From Streptomyces sp. NBRC 109706 (GTDB taxonomy: Bacteria > Actinomycetota > Actinomycetes > Streptomycetales > Streptomycetaceae), in NCBI RefSeq assembly GCF_000974485.1, contig NZ_BBOM01000009.1:310001-374000 (forward strand): a stretch of 64,000 bases of DNA, in the 5' to 3' direction. The notes under the pieces are model-generated. The model was not told the DNA's origin and did not search any database. It was given only the letters and a program-made list of their open reading frames with translations. Within the stretch, counting starts at the first letter, position 1, and the number at the start of each line of letters is the position of its first letter. Position numbers and translations under genes: made by a program. Shown here piece after piece: positions 1 to 7,895 of this stretch.

Positions 1-328
1 GGCTCAACTCCGCCGGCAGCCCGTCGAGTCGGGGCTGATGACGCAGAGCGAGCGCGGCCAGCCTGGCCCGCTGGTAGCCGGCCGCGCAGCGGCTCATGGC
101 ACCGGTCCGGTGCGCCGTGTGGACCAGCGCGAGGGCGAACGCGAACCGTGCCCGGCTCTCCGCCTCCGGCAGCCCGCGCAGCGGGTGCGCCGCCGACTCG
201 GCGAACCCCAGCAGCCCGTGCCACCACTGCGGCGGCGCACCCTGCGGAAAGCGGCCGCGCAACCATGCCTCCCGCGCCCGGGAGTCGATCGCGCGCAGCG
301 CCTCGTAGTCGTCCTCGATCTCGCTCAC
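1..328 (-). CDS. Hypothetical protein, 3' end outside window
   Basis: Only the first 109 codons are visible, because the stop lies beyond the left edge. The start is GTG at 328, preceded by a GGGAGAG ribosome-binding site. The visible product begins MSEIEDDYEALRAID and is rich in Ala, Arg and Trp (QWWHG near residue 35). It has no signal peptide or membrane segment. The middle looks helical and soluble. I do not recognise the family. It is transcribed away from the flavin-reductase-like gene at 560, so the 230 bases between should carry two divergent promoters. Confidence 0.6.
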   Translation of the reverse strand, partial: MSEIEDDYEALRAIDSRAREAWLRGRFPQGAPPQWWHGLLGFAESAAHPLRGLPEAESRARFAFALALVHTAHRTGAMSRCAAGYQRARLAALALRHQPRLDGLPAELS

Positions 329-559
329 GGGGCTCTCCCACCCGGGTCGTTGACGATCAGGGACAGCGAGGGCCCGAATCGGGTCCCGGCGAAGCTCCGG
401 GCTGTTGCCGGTGACGCCGCACCCTCCCCGACGGTTCAACTCCGGGGCGCGATGTCGCGTTTCCGCCGGTCAGGGAGGTGGCGCCTGCGGGAGAGTCACC
501 GAAGGCCCGTGCTCCCGATCGCGGGTCCCTCCCGCTGAACTCCGTGAAGGGCCCACCCC

Positions 560-1198
560 ATGCATGTCGTCCCCGGCCTCAAGGTTCTGTACTTCGGCAC
601 CCCGGTGGTGCTGATCAGCTCGCTCAACGAGGACGGCACACCGAATCTCGCGCCGATGTCCTCGGCGTGGTGGTTGGGCCAGACCTGTGTGCTCGGCCTC
701 GGCGACAGCGCCCAGACCACGGCGAACCTGCTGCGGGAGGGCGAGTGCGTGCTCAACCTGCCCTCCTCCGCGATGGTCGAGGCGGTTGACCGGCTGGCGC
801 TGACCACCGGGAAGCCGACCGTGCCGGACCACAAGGTGCAGCAGGGCTACCGCTACGAGCCGGCGAAGTTCTCGACCGCCGGGCTGACCGAGCAGCCATC
901 GGACCTGGTCCGAGCCCCCCGGGTCGCGGAGTGTCCGATCCAGCTGGAGTGCCGGGTCGTCGCGGCCCACCCCTTCGGACACCCCGCTCCCGACGCCAGC
1001 GCCATCCAGGTCGAGGTTCTTCGCGCCCATGTCGAGGAGGAACTGATCATCCCGGGGACACACCATGTGGACCCACTCCGCTGGGACCCGCTGATCATGA
1101 AATTCTGCGAGTTCTTCGGCGGCGGCACCAACGTCCACCCGTCAAGACTCGCCCAGGGCTGGAACATGCCCCACCCACACCGGTCGGCCACCAGCTGA
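560..1198 (+). CDS. Flavin reductase-like FMN-binding split-barrel protein
   Basis: The 212-residue product has the layout of the flavin reductase/FMN-binding split-barrel family. An N-terminal strand region (PVVLISSLNEDGTPNLAPMS) is followed by a TTANLLREGECVLNLPS segment, which in this family lines the FMN site. Relatives bind FMN non-covalently and reduce it with NAD(P)H or act as flavoprotein oxidoreductases. The physiological substrate cannot be read from sequence. The ATG at 560 follows a GAAGGG box. There is no operon partner: the next gene downstream is a broken phosphotransferase on the other strand. The protein should be cytoplasmic. Confidence 0.75.
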   Translation: MHVVPGLKVLYFGTPVVLISSLNEDGTPNLAPMSSAWWLGQTCVLGLGDSAQTTANLLREGECVLNLPSSAMVEAVDRLALTTGKPTVPDHKVQQGYRYEPAKFSTAGLTEQPSDLVRAPRVAECPIQLECRVVAAHPFGHPAPDASAIQVEVLRAHVEEELIIPGTHHVDPLRWDPLIMKFCEFFGGGTNVHPSRLAQGWNMPHPHRSATS

Positions 1199-1294
1199 CA
1201 CACGCGCACGGCGGGTCAGCCCGGTGCCACGCCACGAGCGACGGCGGCGTGAGCCGATGCCCGACATCATGGGGCGGGGGGGGCCGGCCACCGC

Positions 1295-1651
1295 TCAGAG
1301 AATGTCCGTGATGCCCCGGTGGTTGGCCCAGCTCTCGATCGCGTCAGCCATGGCCGTGAGCCACGGCTCGCCGGGCTTCCGCAGGGCCCGCACCCGGGTC
1401 ATCCGCGCATAGGCCACGGCCCAGGCATCGATCGCCTTCGGATCCGCCCCGACCCAGGCCGGACAACCGGCCGCCCAGGCCTCCGCCCCCGCCGGCGAAT
1501 GCCCACCGGCGACCAGCTGGGTCACCAACAGCGCCGGATCGATAAACGCCGCCCCCCTCGTCGGCCAGGCCCAGTCCACCACCCACCTCCGCCGCTCGCC
1601 GATCAGCTCCGACGGTCCTGTGGATGACAGCAACGTCTTCCCTCGTACCAC
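1295..1651 (-). pseudogene. Truncated phosphotransferase (APH family) C-terminal remnant
   Basis: This 118-codon frame is only the C-terminal third of an APH/choline-kinase-type phosphotransferase. The text WVVDWAWPTRGAAFIDPALL matches the segment carrying the metal-binding Asp (the DFG equivalent), and the helices after it (AGGHSPAGAEAWAAG) are also typical. The N-lobe and the catalytic HxDxxxxN loop, which need about 150 to 200 more residues, are absent. The bases upstream, towards 1760, do not encode them in any frame I can follow. I call it a 5'-truncated pseudogene. A second, nearly complete APH-like gene lies at 4367-5260. Confidence 0.7.
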
Positions 1652-1759
1652 CGCCGGTTTGTTCCTGGATGGCTGGATCGAACCCCCGTCGTTGACGTGA
1701 TGTCACCGTTTCGTTTGACTTGAGCAGTTCCCGCAATTCGCTGGCTTCGGGAGGCAGTC

Positions 1760-2011
1760 GTGGTCCTACGGTTCATCGGCATCGATCCGGAGACCGGCGG
1801 AGGCAACTGCCCCGCTGTTTGGCTCGACGACGCCAGGAAGGAACTGGTGCTGCAAGGGTGGCGAGCCGACGATGAGATGATGACAGAAACGCAACGTGAC
1901 AGCCCCTTGCCCGACAACGAGGCAGTCATTCGTCTCCCGTATCGCATGATCGACATCATCAGGAAGGCCATCGATGACGCGGAAGCCATCGACCATCCCC
2001 AGCTTCGATGA
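1760..2011 (+). CDS. Small hypothetical protein of the DUF6879 cassette
   Basis: An 83-residue acidic protein. The GTG start at 1760 follows a GGGAGG box. It begins VLRFIGIDPETGGGNC and continues with PAVWLDD, a pattern I recall from small streptomycete proteins encoded just before DUF6879 genes. It has no signal peptide, membrane segment or known catalytic motif. Its 3' end overlaps the start of the DUF6879 gene by 38 bases, which implies translational coupling and a joint role. The function is unknown. Confidence 0.65.
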   Translation: MVLRFIGIDPETGGGNCPAVWLDDARKELVLQGWRADDEMMTETQRDSPLPDNEAVIRLPYRMIDIIRKAIDDAEAIDHPQLR

Positions 2012-2507
2012 GCTGCTGTCCTCTGCTGAACACTCGGCCCTCCATCTGGAAATGCGCGATGTGTACGCCGTCGCGGAGGAGGCGCAGGAGCGTGAGTTGT
2101 GGGAGTCGGGGAGATGGACTCTGGCGGATGGCCGGAAAGCTCTCGCCGATTGGATGAGCCTGGTGGCCAGTGTTTCGTCTCGTGGGGTGGCCGTGCGTCG
2201 CGCACGTATCATTTCCGAGCCCGTCACCAGCTACGTCCGTTACGAGCACGCGCTCACCCCGCTGAATATCGAAGCCGGTGAGAGCGTGCGGTGGTTGGCA
2301 CGACGCCAGGCGATCGGCATTCCTCTGCCCGCCGCAGACTTCTGGCTTATCGATGATCGGGTAGTGCGCTTCAACCACTTCTCCGGCGAGGGTGAAGCGG
2401 TAGAGGCCGAGATGAGCGACAGCGCCGATGTCGTGGCGCTGTGTTCCTCCGCATTTGAGAGCGTTTGGAGTCGGGCCATCCCCCACGAGAAGTACGCCAT
2501 CTCCTGA
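1974..2507 (+). CDS. DUF6879 family protein
   Basis: A 177-residue cytoplasmic protein. The ATG at 1974 is preceded by AGGAAGG, which sets the start although it lies inside the upstream gene. The family pattern is clear: SFDELLSSAEHSALHLEMRDVY at the start, RRARIISEPVTSYVRYEHALT in the middle, and a DFWLIDDRVVRFNHF segment near residues 120-135. DUF6879 proteins are usually encoded beside XRE/DUF5753 regulators in actinomycetes, and here the regulator follows by 5 bases. The fold and biochemical role are unknown. I infer a regulatory or toxin/antitoxin-like partnership only from this recurring arrangement. Confidence 0.85.
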   Translation: MTRKPSTIPSFDELLSSAEHSALHLEMRDVYAVAEEAQERELWESGRWTLADGRKALADWMSLVASVSSRGVAVRRARIISEPVTSYVRYEHALTPLNIEAGESVRWLARRQAIGIPLPAADFWLIDDRVVRFNHFSGEGEAVEAEMSDSADVVALCSSAFESVWSRAIPHEKYAIS

Positions 2508-2512
2508 TCCGC

Positions 2513-3361
2513 GTGGCCGCGTCACCGTATTCCAGCGCCCAGGCGGCCCGAGAGTCCCTTGCCGCCCGCCTGACAGACCTCCGCCAGGATGCGGGTCTCA
2601 CGGGCCGCGAACTGTCAGCCCGATGTGGCTGGCATCCTGCGAAAACCACACGCATCCAGAAGGCCAGAGCCACCCCGAGCGATGCGGATATCCGCGCCTG
2701 GTGTGCGGCGTGTGGTGCGGAAGAACAAGTCGACGACCTGATCGCCACCGCCCGGACCGTGAACTCCATGTATCTGGACTGGCGACGGCTCCACCGGACC
2801 GGCATGCGGAAGACCCAGGAGGACTTCTACGGGCTCCACGAGCGGACGGAAGTCTGCCGCTCCTACGTTTCCAACGTAGTCCCCGGATTCCTTCAGACAT
2901 CGGCCTACGCCACCGCGCTCATGAGCGCGATCACGAGCTTCCAGGGCACTCCCGACGACGTCAGCGAGGCCGTGGCGGCACGCGTCGCCCGCGGAAGATT
3001 ACTCCGCGAAGGAAACCACCGCTTTGTCGTCCTCATCGAAGAGTGGGTGTTGTACTCACAGGTGGGCTGCGAGAAGACCATGGCTGATCAACTCTCCTAT
3101 CTGCTCACGGTTCTCCCCCTCGCCTCGGTCTCGTTGGGGGTCATTCCCAGGACTGCCCGACGCTCCGTCTGGCCGCTCGAAGCGTTCACCCTCTATGACA
3201 GAAGCCGGGCCGTGGTCGAAACACTGACCGCTGAGATCAACATCACCCGTCCCCGGGAGCTTGCCGACTATTTCAAGGCTTTCGGTGAGCTGGCGCGCAT
3301 GGCCGTCCATGGCGACGACGCACGCGCCCTGATCATCTCGGCGCGTGGCTCACTCGGGTGA
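2513..3361 (+). CDS. XRE-family regulator with DUF5753 domain
   Basis: The 282-residue product has an N-terminal helix-turn-helix (residues about 12-70, LAARLTDLRQDAGLTGRELS then HPAKTTRIQKARATPS) and a C-terminal DUF5753 sensor-like domain (from about residue 100, VVPGFLQTSAYATALM, ending LARMAVHGDDARALI). I chose GTG 2513 because the family start (AASPYSSAQAARESL) fits and the upstream DUF6879 gene stops at 2507. The next ATG upstream, at 2465, would overlap that gene by 43 bases. This is the WhiJ-like class, often paired with DUF397 or DUF6879 partners. It is expected to be a DNA-binding repressor of its own operon. Confidence 0.88.
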   Translation: MAASPYSSAQAARESLAARLTDLRQDAGLTGRELSARCGWHPAKTTRIQKARATPSDADIRAWCAACGAEEQVDDLIATARTVNSMYLDWRRLHRTGMRKTQEDFYGLHERTEVCRSYVSNVVPGFLQTSAYATALMSAITSFQGTPDDVSEAVAARVARGRLLREGNHRFVVLIEEWVLYSQVGCEKTMADQLSYLLTVLPLASVSLGVIPRTARRSVWPLEAFTLYDRSRAVVETLTAEINITRPRELADYFKAFGELARMAVHGDDARALIISARGSLG

Positions 3362-3591
3362 ACGATCCGCAATCATCCGCAACTTCGTTGAGTGCTGCCG
3401 GCCCTCCTCTTTACGGTCGTTGACGAACCGGATACTCATCCGGTCCAACCACCGCATGTCACAGGTGCCAAGCATCCCCGCCGATGCCACTTGCTGTCCT
3501 CACCGCCCCCTTTGGGCGCATCTTCAAAGCCGAGGTGCGGCACGGCCCCAGTCTGAGTAACAGCCGCTCGCAGTGCCAGGAGGTTGCGCAC

Positions 3592-4344
3592 ATGACCGCT
3601 ACCGCCCCATCCACGATCAGTGTCGAACTGGCCCAGGCGTTCGATCCACGCTGGTCCCGCCTGCCCGGTATCACCGTGGACGGCCCGACCCTGTCCATCA
3701 ACCCTGCCGAGTACTTCTTCCGCTTCGACTCTGCCTCCTGGCTGGTCTGCGACTGGCACCTGGTCCGGAATCAGCTCCTGAACGTGGAGGAAACCGCCGA
3801 AGCCGCCCTGGAGCAGACGGCGTTGGAGTTCATTCGCAGCAACAGCCGCTCCACCACCGATGCCGCCGAGGTCCTGGCCATCGCCTCACGGGTGTACTCC
3901 TACCTGTTCCGCGACGAGTTGCTGCCGGTCGGCGGCCTGGAGCAGGTCGGCCCCGACGAGCTGCGGATGCTGCGTGAGGCCGCGACGCTCATGGCACTGA
4001 ACAAGGTCGAGCCGGACGGCACCATCTCCAACGTGGGCCCCTGCTGGTTCTTCCCCGCCGCCACGTCTGTCGTCTTCGACCTGGACGAAACGACCGGCGG
4101 CATGATCGACGAGGTGTACCACAGCACGTGGTTCAACGAGTCACGGCGAGTGGAGTCCATCAAGGCCCACGCCGCCCTCGGCGGCCGGCTGGTACACGGC
4201 TGCCAGTCCGTTCCCGACCAGTCCGGTGGCGCCTGCCTGCCTTACGGCGCCTCGATCGAGACCTTCCGCACCGGCCTGCGGGCCTTCCGCGACGAATGGC
4301 TGACCGCCGTCTACGCGTGCCGCACCGTCCCGACCACCAACTGA
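3592..4344 (+). CDS. Hypothetical protein heading a phosphotransferase/HAD cassette
   Basis: A 250-residue cytoplasmic protein. The ATG at 3592 follows CCAGGAGG. It has several aromatic stretches (AEYFFRFDSASWLVCDWHLV near residues 35-55) and a middle helical region (TDAAEVLAIASRVYSYLF). Three cysteines occur late in the chain (VGPCWFF, HGCQSV, GACLPYG). I do not recognise a known domain. It is followed after 22 bases by the APH-like gene, so the two are probably co-transcribed. The cysteines and the operon setting suggest a substrate-handling or small-molecule role, but that is a guess. Confidence 0.7.
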   Translation: MTATAPSTISVELAQAFDPRWSRLPGITVDGPTLSINPAEYFFRFDSASWLVCDWHLVRNQLLNVEETAEAALEQTALEFIRSNSRSTTDAAEVLAIASRVYSYLFRDELLPVGGLEQVGPDELRMLREAATLMALNKVEPDGTISNVGPCWFFPAATSVVFDLDETTGGMIDEVYHSTWFNESRRVESIKAHAALGGRLVHGCQSVPDQSGGACLPYGASIETFRTGLRAFRDEWLTAVYACRTVPTTN

Positions 4345-4366
4345 TCAGCGAAAAGGAGTCCCCCAG

Positions 4367-5260
4367 ATGAACACCACGGACGTGACCGCCCTGCTGCCCG
4401 GCCTCCTGGCCAACGCCGGACTGCCGGGCGACCCGGTTCGCCAGCCGATCCGGGTCTGGGCCCGCTCCGGCGTGGAACGTCTGACGTTCCCCGGCGCCGC
4501 GTCCGTGGTGTTCAAGTACGCCGAGGCACCCTTCGACCGCGAGGACCGCGCCCTCGAAATCGCGGCAGCCGGCGGGCTCCCGGTCCCCGCCATCTACGCG
4601 GCCCACCACGCCGAGCGTCTGCTGGGGATGCTGATCGAGGACCTTGGCGAACCCGTTCGCGAGGCCGACGACCCCGACGGCGCCACCGCCGCCGTCCAGA
4701 TCCACCGCGTCGCCTCCGCCCCGGGCCTCCCCCACCTCGGCGAACCCGAACTCGCCGCTCTGCCCGGAAAGATCGCCCGCCGTCTGGACCGCTACGGCGC
4801 CAGCGAAGAGGCTCGGACTGCGGCGACCGCGCTCAGCCGGGCCGCCGAGACCCGCGCCCAGGGCGCGGAGGTGCCGCCGTTCGGGCTGGTGCACTCCGAG
4901 TTCCACCCCACCTCGCTCCATGTGACCGCGTCCGGCCTGCGCGTGCTGGACCTGGCACGCGCCTTCACCGGCCCCGGCCTGCTTGACCTGGCCTCCTGGC
5001 AAGGCACCACCGCCACCCCTGACACCGACCACACCCATGCCTTGCTCAGTTCTTATGTGCGGGCCGGCGGCCCCGCCGAAGCAGTGGCCGCCCGCGGCGG
5101 CCTGGACGCCGCCTCGTGGGCTCTGGGCTGGCACCGCGTCTGGGTGGCCGAGTGGTTCACCCAGCAAATCGGCCTGGGCTGGGCCGAAGGAGCCGAGGAC
5201 AAGTGGATGACCGTGATCACCCGCCACGTGCTGGACGCCGCCGAACTGCTGAAGGTCTGA
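4367..5260 (+). CDS. APH-like phosphotransferase with altered catalytic loop
   Basis: 297 residues, close to full length for the aminoglycoside/choline-kinase phosphotransferase fold. The N-lobe keeps a candidate ATP-binding Lys (SVVFKYAE, about residue 46) and a following acidic helix (REDRALEIAA). The C-lobe segment is LVHSEFHPTSLHV (about residues 177-189), where active relatives have HGDxHPxN: the catalytic Asp reads Glu and the metal-binding Asn reads Ser. The later Asp (VLDLARAF) is present. It may be a pseudokinase or a subfamily with a shifted mechanism. The ATG at 4367 follows AAAGGAG and the gene sits 22 bases after the unknown gene. Confidence 0.8.
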   Translation: MNTTDVTALLPGLLANAGLPGDPVRQPIRVWARSGVERLTFPGAASVVFKYAEAPFDREDRALEIAAAGGLPVPAIYAAHHAERLLGMLIEDLGEPVREADDPDGATAAVQIHRVASAPGLPHLGEPELAALPGKIARRLDRYGASEEARTAATALSRAAETRAQGAEVPPFGLVHSEFHPTSLHVTASGLRVLDLARAFTGPGLLDLASWQGTTATPDTDHTHALLSSYVRAGGPAEAVAARGGLDAASWALGWHRVWVAEWFTQQIGLGWAEGAEDKWMTVITRHVLDAAELLKV

Positions 5261-5691
5261 CTCCGCCCGGCCGCCTGGAACTCACCCGGCGGCCGGGCAC
5301 CGGCCCTGACATTTCCCTCCTAGGCAACCTGACCGGTGCCCTGGTGGTCGAGCTCGGCTGCGGCAGCGGTCACAACCTCGCCCACCTCAGCACCCACGCC
5401 ACTCGTTGCATCGGCATCGACCACGATCCTTCCAAGGTCGACCGAGCTCGCGCCCTCTATGGCCATCTCCCCCGGCTGCGTTTCCTTCACGGAGACGCGG
5501 CGGAGCGGCTGCGCAACCTGGCGGCAGGCTCCGTGGATGTCTGTCTCTCGATCTTCGGAGCCCTCTCCTTCGCTGCTCCGCGCCCACTCCTGGCCGCCAC
5601 TGCCGACGCGTTACGGCCCGGCGGACAACTCCTCGTCGTCCTTCGCGCCGACGACCACCACGACTACATCACCGTCCTTGCACGACGCTGA
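5261..5691 (+). pseudogene. Truncated class I SAM methyltransferase remnant
   Basis: The frame read through this stretch gives a clear Rossmann methyltransferase core: VVELGCGSGHNLAHLS (SAM motif I), CIGIDHDPSKV (motif II), then DVCLSIFGALSFAAPRPLL and ALRPGGQLLVVL. No plausible start codon or ribosome site occurs after the phosphotransferase stop at 5260. The usual N-terminal cap of about 60 residues is missing, and the chain ends only about 15 residues after motif III, well short of the normal C-terminal half. I interpret it as an eroded gene left between the phosphotransferase and HAD genes. Confidence 0.65.
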
Positions 5692-5716
5692 CCTGCGGGT
5701 ACAAGGGAGAATCAAG

Positions 5717-6262
5717 ATGATCCTCTACCTCGACGTCGACGGCGTCCTCATCCCCGGACCGGACGACCAGGGCGACCCTCCTCCCACCCACGACATCCAC
5801 CACGTCACGCCGACCGGCTACGACAAGCCGATCAAGGTATGGCTCAACCCGCACCATGGTCCCCAACTCGCTGCCCTTGTCGCCGACACCGGCCTGACCC
5901 CGGTGTGGTGCACCAGCTGGCGCCAGGACGCCTCCCGCCTCATCGCACCCTGCCTCGGCCTTCCTGACTGGCCGCATGTCTCCCTCCCCCGCCTGCCGCT
6001 GACCACCAGCCACCCCAACGGCTATCTGTGGAAGCGGGATCACCTCATCCAGCACGCCGCCGGAGCGCCATTTGTCTGGATCGACGACGACTTCACTTCC
6101 GCTGACCACGAGTGGGCTGCCGCCCGCGTCGCCGGCGGCCAGCCCACTCTCCTTGTCCAGCCGCAACACCGTGTAGGGATACAGCCCCAAGACCTATGGA
6201 CGGTCCGCACCTGGGTGTCGACGCACCGGAGCGATGGCTGGAGACAGCAAGCGGAACATTGA
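5717..6262 (+). CDS. HAD-superfamily hydrolase-like protein
   Basis: A 181-residue protein starting ILYLDVDGVLIPG. This is the DxDGV/T motif I of haloacid dehalogenase-like phosphatases, with nucleophile Asp at about residue 6 and acid/base Asp at residue 8. A motif II-like segment (TPVWCTSWRQDA, about residue 57) and the motif IV acidic cluster (VWIDDDFTSADHEW) follow. The compact size, without a large cap, suggests a small-molecule or polynucleotide phosphatase of the HAD-like 'HAD domain-containing' group. The ATG at 5717 follows AAGGGAGA. It ends the cassette begun at 3592 and is convergent with the DUF397 gene 16 bases away. Confidence 0.82.
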   Translation: MILYLDVDGVLIPGPDDQGDPPPTHDIHHVTPTGYDKPIKVWLNPHHGPQLAALVADTGLTPVWCTSWRQDASRLIAPCLGLPDWPHVSLPRLPLTTSHPNGYLWKRDHLIQHAAGAPFVWIDDDFTSADHEWAAARVAGGQPTLLVQPQHRVGIQPQDLWTVRTWVSTHRSDGWRQQAEH

Positions 6263-6277
6263 CGTATGTGGATCAGG

Positions 6278-6472
6278 TCACCGCTGGTTGAGGAACGCGA
6301 CGAACGCCGCCCAACTCGGAGCAGGAACCATCAGCACGTCGGACCTGGTCTTGCTGTCCCTCACCGGTACGACGCCGGCGAAGCCGTCGGCGACCTCCAC
6401 GCAGTTGTTGTCGCCCCCGGTGCTGAAACTGCTCTTGCGCCACGAGGCGGCAGTGAGGTCAGGGGTGTTCAT
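6278..6472 (-). CDS. DUF397 domain protein (BldB-like small protein)
   Basis: A 64-residue protein with the complete DUF397 signature: AASWRKSSFSTGGDNNCVEV, then VPVRDSKTRS, and the closing PAPSWAAFVAFL. DUF397 includes the developmental protein BldB and many streptomycete paralogues encoded next to XRE/DUF5753 (WhiJ-like) regulators. Here the start codon overlaps the restored stop of the upstream regulator as ATGA, so translation should be coupled. It is probably a partner that tunes DNA binding of its cognate regulator. That regulator carries a frameshift, so the pair may no longer work. Confidence 0.92.
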   Translation of the reverse strand: MNTPDLTAASWRKSSFSTGGDNNCVEVADGFAGVVPVRDSKTRSDVLMVPAPSWAAFVAFLNQR

Positions 6473-7289
6473 GACTTGCAGTCCTCCAGGATCTTGCTGA
6501 TGAAGTTCACCGAGGCTGAGGGCGTCAGCGCCAGATCACGCAGCCGATCGTAGGACAACCGGAACTGCGTGACTTCCTCGGAGTCCTCATACAGCTCCCA
6601 GAGTAGTTGCCTTCCAACCAGGCAACGGGGCTATGGTCCGGCTGCCAGAGCAAGGCCATCGACCCACCCATCAGCGGGTGGACGCCAACGCTGAATGGCA
6701 GCACCTGAAGGACGATCGAAGGCAGATCGGCAGACTTGAGCAGGTGACGGAGTTGCTCTCGCCAGACCTCGGGATCAGCAGTGGGTCTGCGTAGGACTGA
6801 CTCGTTGACGATGAAGCGCGCGCTGGGAGCTGGCGATTGGTGCAGTAGCAACTGACGATCGATACGGGCACTGACCTGGGATTCCAACTCATCCTGCGTC
6901 CACGGCCCGGGGGCCGAAGCAAGAATGACGCGAGCGTACTCCTCGGTCTGGAGCAGTCCAGGAATGATCTCCGCATACCGGTGCATGATGGTGGCCGTGG
7001 CTTCGTACTGCATAAACAGCCGGTAGCGGTCCACGATCACCTCGTCCTTGGCCAGCTTCCACAGCTTGCGGAGCAGGGTATCGGTCTTGTAGTAACCGTC
7101 GAGGTCTTCCATCACCGTCCGTTTGGAGAGGCGGTCGCCGTTCTCCAGGCGGTTCAGGTAGCTGCGTTCGTAGCCGGTGTCCTCGGCAAGCTGACTGAGG
7201 GACTTCCCGGCCTTCTCCCGCAGGCTCTTGAGCATGTAGCTCAGCACATCCCGCGCGCTTGTCGGCTCTTCGTCGATCTGTTCTGTCAT
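6469..7289 (-). pseudogene. XRE/DUF5753 regulator with 1-nt frameshift near its end
   Basis: From ATG 7289 (AAGGCCGAG upstream) the frame encodes an HTH (LKSLREKAGKSLSQLAEDTG, then ERSYLNRLENG) and a DUF5753 domain (AEIIPGLLQTEEYARVIL). The as-read frame runs off the family pattern after AWLEGNYSG and stops at 6525. If one base is added to the CCC run at 6597-6599, the frame reads SGELYEDSEEVTQFRLSYDR and onward to a stop at 6469 that overlaps the DUF397 start as ATGA. That restored end is exactly family-like, so the gene has either lost one base or the sequence has an error here. About 43 C-terminal residues are affected. Confidence 0.75.
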
Positions 7290-7497
7290 CTCGGCCTTAC
7301 TCGCTGTCAGACGTGGGGGACAACACCTGGAGGGCTTCAAACGGCCTGTCGGCGGCCAGGTTTGGGATACCAATGAGCACTCGGGTTCCCCAAGTACACA
7401 CCGTGGCGCAGTGCTCACGGGACCAAAACCCGGAAATCTCCTGCAACTACTCGAACAGTTCGAGAGTGCGATCACCTACAGATCTGGAGATGACAGC

Positions 7498-7692
7498 ATG
7501 TATCAACCTATCGCCCGGTTTCTTTCGCGCCGGGGCAGCGACCGGTCCGACGCGGAGGAGCCGCAGGTGGAGGACGGTTCGGAGCCCGAGCCGGAGGCCG
7601 AGGACCGGCACGCGGAGCTGCGGGCGCGGCTCAAGGCACGGAACGCGGCCAGCGAGAGCAACTACCGCCTGAAGAGCGGGGATGTGCCGTGA
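7498..7692 (+). CDS. Small acidic hypothetical protein
   Basis: A 64-residue, highly charged protein (MYQPIARFLSRRG, an acidic EEPQVEDGSEPEPEAED centre, and a basic ARLKARNAASESN helix). The ATG at 7498 has a weak GGAG box upstream. No domain is recognised, and the centre is likely disordered. Its stop overlaps the GTG start of the next gene by four bases (GTGA), so it heads a translationally coupled three-gene unit with two DUF7848-type proteins. Its position between the regulator pair and these genes suggests accessory function, otherwise unknown. Confidence 0.6.
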   Translation: MYQPIARFLSRRGSDRSDAEEPQVEDGSEPEPEAEDRHAELRARLKARNAASESNYRLKSGDVP

Positions 7693-7895
7693 GTATTCCG
7701 GAGTTCGTTCTCGATCCGGACCAGCCGACGTTGTTCGTCATGGAGTGTGTGAGCTGCGGGTTCTTCGGGCCGAAGGGGCAGGACGCGGAGGACGGGGCGG
7801 AGTGGGCGGGGCAGCATCTCGCTCTTCACCCGGATCACCTCGCCTACCGGGAACACATCACGCGGGCCTACCGGTTCGAGGCGGCGGCGCCGTGA
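7689..7895 (+). CDS. DUF7848-type small CxxC/His protein
   Basis: A 68-residue protein with MECVSCGFFG (CxxC near residues 20-23), then WAGQHLALHPDHLAYREH, which supplies several histidines. The spacing CxxC...HxxxHPxH is like a treble-clef or zinc-ribbon fold and matches the small streptomycete DUF7848 group as I know it. GTG at 7689 overlaps the preceding stop and its own stop overlaps the next GTG, so the three genes are coupled. Such proteins are common in conjugative and accessory regions of streptomycetes. No function has been established. Confidence 0.72.
   Translation: MSIPEFVLDPDQPTLFVMECVSCGFFGPKGQDAEDGAEWAGQHLALHPDHLAYREHITRAYRFEAAAP

Noticed and set aside
1660..1695. tRNA-like 3' end (GGTTCGATCC on the minus strand)
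   Set aside because: The T-arm has two mismatches, no acceptor stem pairs, and no anticodon arm can be drawn, so this is not a tRNA.
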